Of a stretch of DNA of 10,109 nucleotides, positions 5,675 to 10,109 are shown in pieces. A program made the translations under genes and the position numbers. Under the pieces are notes generated by a model. It was given only the letters and a program-made list of their open reading frames with translations. It did no database searches and was not told the DNA's origin. The stretch is from the NCBI GenBank assembly GCA_016793465.1, contig JAEUJW010000061.1, positions 1 through 10,109 of the forward strand, given 5' to 3'. The stretch's first letter is position 1, and each line of letters opens with the position of its first letter. The DNA comes from Myxococcales bacterium (GTDB taxonomy: Bacteria > Myxococcota > Polyangia > Nannocystales > Nannocystaceae).

Positions 5675-6205
5675 TCAGCGAGCGTCGCGCGGGACTGCCG
5701 CCTCGGCGGTCGCGGTGATGTGCTCGGCGCCGAGGTCCTTCAGCACCTTCTCGGCCCGCTCGCGCTCGTCGGCGTTGTCGACGTGCACCGACATCAGCAG
5801 GGCGCCGCTGTGCAGCTTGCCCTCGTAGACCTTGGCCTCGATCTCCGGGACGCCGAGGCCGACGAGGGCGCCGGTGATCCCGCCGACCACGCCGCCGGCC
5901 GCGGCCCCGCTGAGCGCGGCCAGCAGCGGCCCCGCGGCGATGAAGGCGCCGAGCCCGGGGATCGCAAGCGCGCCGAGGCCGATGGCCAGGCCGAGCCCGC
6001 CGCCGACCAGGCCGCCGGCCGCGGCCCCGCCGATCGCCCCCTCGGGGGCCTTGGTGTGGTGCTCGTGCGCGAAGTCCTTGGTGCCCTGGGCGTCGGACAT
6101 CAGCACGGAGATATCGTTGGTGCCGAACCCGGCGGCGGTGAGCTGGCGGATCGCGTCCTCGGCCTGCTCGCGGTTGTCGACGGTGCAAACAATGGCTTTT
6201 TTCAT
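5675..6205 (-). CDS. General-stress protein with glycine-zipper core (YflT/DUF1269-like)
   Basis: This 176-residue protein resembles the heat-induced YflT / general stress protein 17M group. Residues 1-50 form a beta-alpha-beta unit (KKAIVCTVDN, then REQAEDAIRQLTAAGF, then DISVLMSD). Residues 56-119 form a long hydrophobic Gly/Ala-rich hairpin with two AAAGG(L/V)VGG glycine-zipper segments 40 residues apart. Residues 122-170 give a second alpha/beta unit (GALLMSVHV, then RERAEKVLKDLGAEHI). The family is linked to general stress responses, without a settled biochemistry; the Gly-rich hairpin suggests membrane association. The ATG has GAGGA five bases upstream, and the start is 17 bases after the BON-lipoprotein stop, so the two genes form an operon. 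An open frame extends upstream over the BON gene but is antisense-like filler. Confidence 0.8.
   Translation of the reverse strand: MKKAIVCTVDNREQAEDAIRQLTAAGFGTNDISVLMSDAQGTKDFAHEHHTKAPEGAIGGAAAGGLVGGGLGLAIGLGALAIPGLGAFIAAGPLLAALSGAAAGGVVGGITGALVGLGVPEIEAKVYEGKLHSGALLMSVHVDNADERERAEKVLKDLGAEHITATAEAAVPRDAR
5851..6030. repeat. Internal 120-bp-period repeat within stress-protein gene
   Basis: 5851-5910 and 5971-6030 match at 47 of 60 positions. The match includes an identical first 10 bases and 29 of 30 in 5881-5910 versus 6001-6030. The period of 120 bp equals 40 codons and corresponds to the two glycine-zipper segments of the protein. Confidence 0.7.
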
Positions 6206-6222
6206 GGTGTCCTCGGTTCTCG

Positions 6223-6585
6223 CTAGTGGGCCTCGACCTCGAGCTGCACGTCGACCGGGGCCTGGCCGGCGATGTTCTTGGCGATGGCGACGACGCGGGC
6301 CTTCTCGGCCTCGTCCTTCACCGGTCCGCGCAATGTGACGGCGCCGTTCTTGGTGATGATCTTGACGTTCTTCGCGTTGCTCGACAGGGCGTCGTCGGCG
6401 ACGACGCCCTGGCGGATCTTCTGCGTCATCTCGAGATCCGCGGGGCTGTTGCCCTGGTCCAGCGGCGTGACCGCGGCCTCGTCGCGGTCGCGCGTGTTCT
6501 TCTTGGTGTTGTCCGCGTCGACCTTGCCGTCGCCGCTGCACGCGGCCACGAGCGCCGATACGACGATTAGTGTCGCCATTCGCAT
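6223..6585 (-). CDS. BON-domain lipoprotein
   Basis: This 120-residue lipoprotein has signal MRMATLIVVSALVAAC with lipobox VAAC, so the mature N-terminus is Cys16. Ser17 in the +2 position would favour outer-membrane sorting under the E. coli rule. A charged linker (about 18-48) leads into one BON domain (about 50-118): an N-terminal helix (LEMTQKIRQGVVADDALSSN), strand VKIITKNGAVTLRG, a helix with EAEKARVVAIAKNIAG, and strand VDVQLEVE. The GAVTLRGxV motif is the hallmark. BON domains, as in OsmY and secretin-associated proteins, are thought to bind membranes. GAGG lies 4 bases before this ATG and 10 before an in-frame ATG two codons on. It is the first gene of an operon with the stress protein, a pairing that suggests a role in envelope stress. 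Confidence 0.87.
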   Translation of the reverse strand: MRMATLIVVSALVAACSGDGKVDADNTKKNTRDRDEAAVTPLDQGNSPADLEMTQKIRQGVVADDALSSNAKNVKIITKNGAVTLRGPVKDEAEKARVVAIAKNIAGQAPVDVQLEVEAH

Positions 6586-6982
6586 GCGTCCTCAGATCCT
6601 GCCGCCGCACGCGCGGTCTCTACGACCGACGGCCCGCGCGACGACGCCGAATCCTGCGGGGAGATGTTCCGCCTGGCCAGCGCAAATCGCGACATTCCCC
6701 GCGATCGCCGGCAACGACGGAGCTGACGCGCCACGGCGCCGCCGCGGGCGCCGATGCGCGCGCGCGCGGTGCAAGCGCCGGGCGCAGCGTCCACGCCGGC
6801 CCGGCGCATGGGCTGTCCGAACGGACAGGTCATCGCGCGGCGGAGCGGCCACCGCGGCCCACCTGACGCGGCGTCGACGTCGCCCGGCAGCGCGTCGAGC
6901 AGGCGCTCGGCGGTGAGGTCGATGCACCTGCAAGGGCGAACGCCACGCGCAATCACAGCGCTGGGAGCCGGCGTCACGCGGA
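6586..6982. other. Intergenic region upstream of stress operon
   Basis: I see no intact gene here. It should hold the promoter of the - strand stress operon (candidate at 6643-6670). CTGTCC (6813-6818) and GGACAG (6823-6828) form a perfect 6-bp hairpin with loop GAAC. On the - strand about 6936-6871 reads RCIDLTAERLLDALPGDVDA with codons ending in G or C, which could be another gene scrap but has no start or stop of its own. Confidence 0.5.
6643..6670 (-). promoter_or_regulatory. Possible ECF-sigma promoter of the BON/stress operon
   Basis: On the - strand GGAAC (6670-6666) is followed after 19 bases by CGTC (6646-6643). GGAAC with CGTC is the core of many ECF-sigma promoters, although the spacing varies by group and 19 is long. 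It would give a leader of roughly 50 bases before the BON gene. Envelope-stress control would fit the genes. The motif is short and could occur by chance. Confidence 0.22.
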
Positions 6983-7272
6983 TGGACCGAATCCTCGCCG
7001 TCGGGGTCGGGCCGCTGGCTCGGCCTGTACCACACGTTCGAGGTCGGCTGCCGGCCGGAGACCCCACGATCGGCCTCCGGCTCGGGGCGGACGTCTCGTC
7101 GAGGCCTTCGACCCGCCGCTGTTCGCCGCCCTGTCGACGTGCAGGATCGCCGGGGCGATCAGGCGCTCGTACCGGGCCGTTGAGGTCGCGGCTGCACAAC
7201 GGCGACTGCAAGGCGAAACGCCTCGCCGCCGAGATCGCCGCGTTCCGCGCGGAGCACGACGTACCGCAGTGA
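6983..7272 (+). pseudogene. Frame-broken gene tract with an M43-protease-like block
   Basis: Frame 1 piece (about 6980-7064) contains [14 protein letters not shown]. It is very close to the active-site helix of the metalloprotease at 3041-4033 ([13 protein letters not shown]): 7007-7051 matches it at 39 of 44 bases plus one inserted base. The HExxH residues are lost; only the third His survives. The coding signal then moves frame after the C4 run at 7062-7065 (TIGLRLGADV), again near 7092 (VEAFDPPLFAALSTC, IAGAIRRSYRAVEV), and again near 7190 (LHNGDCKAKRLAAEIAAF), ending at a TGA at 7270-7272. Nearly every codon of each piece ends in G or C. It looks like the tail of one decayed protein, or an M43 scrap beside another gene's tail. 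I do not recognise the C-terminal part. Confidence 0.42.
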
Positions 7273-7709
7273 CGCGCGCCGGAGAATCTCAGGCTCGTCC
7301 CGCGTCCTCGTCCGCGCGGGTCGACGGAGGGTCAGGATGATGCGCGCGTAGATGACCGCGATGGCGGCCCACCGAAGTACCGAGACATGCGAAAGACCTG
7401 GGGCGGCACGAGACACGCGCCCGGGCGATGAACCTGTCGGGGAGCATGTCGGCGTGGGCAGCACCGCTGCGCCACGGGGCTTGAAGTGGATGCGCACGCG
7501 ACCACGTTGTCATCGCCTGGAGGAGCCTGTGGGATGTATCGGGAATGCGAATGCATGCACCTGTTACGATGAACCATGGGCGGCTGCGCCGGAGTTGCAA
7601 TGCAGGCGCTGCACGGTCCGTGCAGGCCCGGCTCGTGGCCGTCGGCGAGGCGGTCCGTCCACTGACGCCGCGAAGCGTCTTGCTCGGAGTGTACGTAAAT
7701 GTCTCCGGC
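7273..7709. other. Stretch with no supported gene
   Basis: No intact gene is supported. A - strand frame over 7159-7497 contains a short hydrophobic run (VLRWAAIAVIYARIIL) but lacks a ribosome site and has weaker codon bias than the true genes. A + strand frame from 7545 is an unsupported extension of the kinase. Confidence 0.5.
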
Positions 7710-7739
7710 TTGCGAAGCTCGCGGGTTATCTCCTATGAT
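7710..7739 (+). promoter_or_regulatory. Sigma-70-like promoter of the kinase gene, placed for a leaderless mRNA
   Basis: TTGCGA (7710-7715), an 18-base spacer and TATGAT (7734-7739) match the consensus at 4/6 and 5/6 positions. Six bases separate the -10 box from the ATG at 7746, so the expected transcription start is at or next to the A of the start codon. No Shine-Dalgarno sequence precedes this ATG. Confidence 0.55.
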
Positions 7740-7745
7740 GCGATC

Positions 7746-9797
<2,052 letters not shown>

Positions 9798-10003
9798 GGA
9801 GGAGCTTCGCGGCTCACGGGACCGTTGCGCGTGCGGTGCTGTGTACGCCAGGTCGTGGGCGTACGGGGGAGGCGGCGAGCGCCCCGGCGAGGACGGCACG
9901 ATCTCCGCGCGCCTGTCGCTCTGCACATTCGATCCCGACCAATCGATCCGCGACGTCAAGGAGCAGGAGGCGGTGAGTTTCAGGATAGTTGTCGCCTTGG
10001 CAA

Positions 10004-10109
10004 TCAGGCGTGCTTCGCCTTGGAATCGGCGGGCTCACGCTCTGGGTTGAGGCAGACGACGCGGACGGGCTTCCAGTTGCGGGTGTTGCCGGTCCAGCGT
10101 TCGGGGTGG
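10004..10109 (-). CDS. C-terminal end of an integrase-core transposase (IS3/IS481-like), partial
   Basis: The last 34 codons of a - strand gene are visible, the rest lying right of the window. They read HPERWTGNTRNWKPVRVVCL, then NPEREPADSKAKHA and TGA (10006-10004). An HPER(W/F) motif followed by a short basic tail is typical of the C-terminus of transposases with an rve integrase core. Downstream on the - strand, GGCGACAACTATCCTGAAA (9996-9978) resembles the terminal sequence of such elements, so the IS boundary is probably near 9974. The family name is from memory of tail sequences, not from the catalytic domain. Confidence 0.5.
   Translation of the reverse strand, partial: HPERWTGNTRNWKPVRVVCLNPEREPADSKAKHA

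Noticed and set aside
5326..6226. + strand frames across the stress-protein gene
   Set aside because: They are GC-driven shadows; the - strand genes have ribosome sites, an operon layout and recognisable domains.
7159..7497. - strand frame with a hydrophobic run (VLRWAAIAVIYARIIL)
   Set aside because: It has weaker third-position bias than the + strand pieces it overlaps, no ribosome site and no recognisable domain.
7545..7745. 67-residue N-terminal extension of the kinase
   Set aside because: The extension is not kinase-like and the promoter boxes lie inside it, just before the ATG at 7746.

Overview
The composition (very GC-rich, nearly all codons ending in G or C), a Ser/Thr kinase with a membrane anchor and a C-terminal helical-repeat domain, and a secreted M43 metalloprotease suggest a myxobacterium-like deltaproteobacterium. 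This is inferred from gene content, not from a marker gene.

Layout. (1) 1-2794: an apparently complete IS66-family element with both terminal inverted repeats, the tnpA-tnpB-tnpC operon on the + strand, and a convergent 90-codon passenger gene on the - strand. The passenger has a strong Shine-Dalgarno sequence held in a hairpin. The window begins on the element's first base. (2) 2795-2931: a coding-like tail next to the right end, perhaps a gene cut by the insertion. (3) 3041-4033 (-): an M43 (pappalysin-like) zinc metalloprotease lipoprotein. (4) 4034-4583: intergenic, with tandem hairpins and the apparent remains of an alpha/beta-hydrolase tail. (5) 4584-5087 (+): a small membrane protein, possibly leaderless. 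(6) 5088-5674: a frame-broken small gene overlapping a nested palindrome, plus terminator-like hairpins. (7) 5675-6585 (-): a two-gene operon, BON-domain lipoprotein then a glycine-zipper general-stress protein. (8) 6586-7745: a long stretch with no intact gene, holding a frame-broken tract with an M43-like block. (9) 7746-9797 (+): the transmembrane kinase, with a promoter placed for a leaderless mRNA. (10) 10004-10109 (-): the tail of an integrase-core transposase running off the window.

The segment is therefore bracketed by mobile elements and contains several decayed gene pieces between intact envelope and stress genes. The intact genes fit surface, stress and signalling roles, but nothing in the sequence ties them into one pathway. 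I see no CRISPR array, tRNA, rRNA or recognisable defence system. The least explained items are the IS66 passenger with its hairpin-masked ribosome site, the nested palindrome at 5449-5510, and the gene pieces broken by compensating single-base shifts.
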